From the NCBI RefSeq assembly GCF_028583425.1, contig NC_072798.1, positions 16,432,501-16,496,500 on the forward strand: a stretch of DNA of 64,000 bases, given 5' to 3'. The notes under the pieces are model-generated. The model saw only the letters and a program-made list of their open reading frames with translations, had not been told where the DNA came from and ran no database searches. Every line of letters starts with the position of its first letter. The first letter of the stretch is position 1. Source of the stretch: Eublepharis macularius. Lineage: Eukaryota > Chordata > Lepidosauria > Squamata > Eublepharidae. Below are positions 63,755 through 64,000 of the stretch, piece by piece. Made by a program: the position numbers and the translations under genes.

Positions 63755-64000
63755 TTTGCAAACTCACACATCTTAGTTCTACATTCATCTCCTACACTGT
63801 TTAAAAGACTGGATCAAGGAAGAAAACTAGTTTGTTAAGCATGTGATTTGTGCGAGTAGTTCAAATCTACCTCCTGGACTATTCAAGATGACGAATTAAA
63901 AATAAGCATGCTATTCCTAGTCCATGTGCGGTGGAGTGGGCATGGAAATGGATACTTAGCAATAGGTTGCCACATTAAGGCGATTGTGTTGGAGTATCAA
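63755..64000. other. Unassigned non-coding DNA to window end
   Basis: No gene or recognised repeat. Confidence 0.4.

Overview
This window looks like AT-rich vertebrate nuclear DNA that is almost entirely repeats. The repeat mix points to a squamate reptile, and a gecko is my guess. It contains 5S rRNA-derived SINEs, tRNA-derived SINEs with A and B boxes, L1 and CR1/L2-type LINE remnants, a Penelope-like element with a GIY-YIG domain, solo LTRs, a Helitron-like element, and very many hAT-type and Harbinger-type MITEs. I see no convincing host exon. The unique stretches read as intergenic or intronic, and a few look like possible conserved non-coding DNA.

The main object is an approximately 8-kb, strikingly GC-rich PIF/Harbinger DNA transposon at about 39157-47185. 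It is inserted in the 3' part of a minus-strand L1, whose ORF2 C-terminus resumes at 47258-48000. Its coding capacity looks intact. A three-exon transposase of 416 aa (minus, 44809-43419) has all three DDE acidic residues. A divergent three-exon Myb/SANT-like protein of 410 aa (plus, 44899-46441) ends in an AT-hook-like tail and has its own polyadenylation signal. Two further spliced transcription units can be read on the plus strand: a 209-aa protein with a basic nuclear-localisation-like motif (42230-43155) and a 73-aa one (40031-40610). Each is followed by or overlaps AATAAA. Known PIF/Harbinger elements normally encode two proteins, so the extra units are the best candidate for something undescribed.

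Layout. 0-6 kb: a foldback element, a 555-bp hAT element, a 5S SINE, an L1 endonuclease fragment and a solo LTR. 6.3-7.3 kb: a VNTR built on a GCTGCTTTGAGTTCATTCTG core. 8.9-10.5 kb: a 229-bp MITE inside a SINE, and a CR1-type LINE tail split by a hAT element. 13.4-16.7 kb: SINEs and an 871-bp GGCCGATTCC element. 17.3-18.65 kb: three hAT-like elements nested in each other. 20-37 kb: SINEs, palindromic MITEs, a LINE with a 13-bp target duplication, a solo LTR, a Helitron-like element and a 274-bp duplicated block. 39-47 kb: the Harbinger. 47-64 kb: L1, SINEs, MITEs, a solo LTR carrying a MITE, microsatellites and the Penelope-like element.

Many insertions are supported by target-site duplications that I read directly (8 bp for hAT, 3 bp for Harbinger-type, 5 bp for LTRs, 13 bp for LINE and Penelope). 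The nesting order therefore gives a relative chronology. Family names come from hallmarks and recognised protein segments; no database search was possible.
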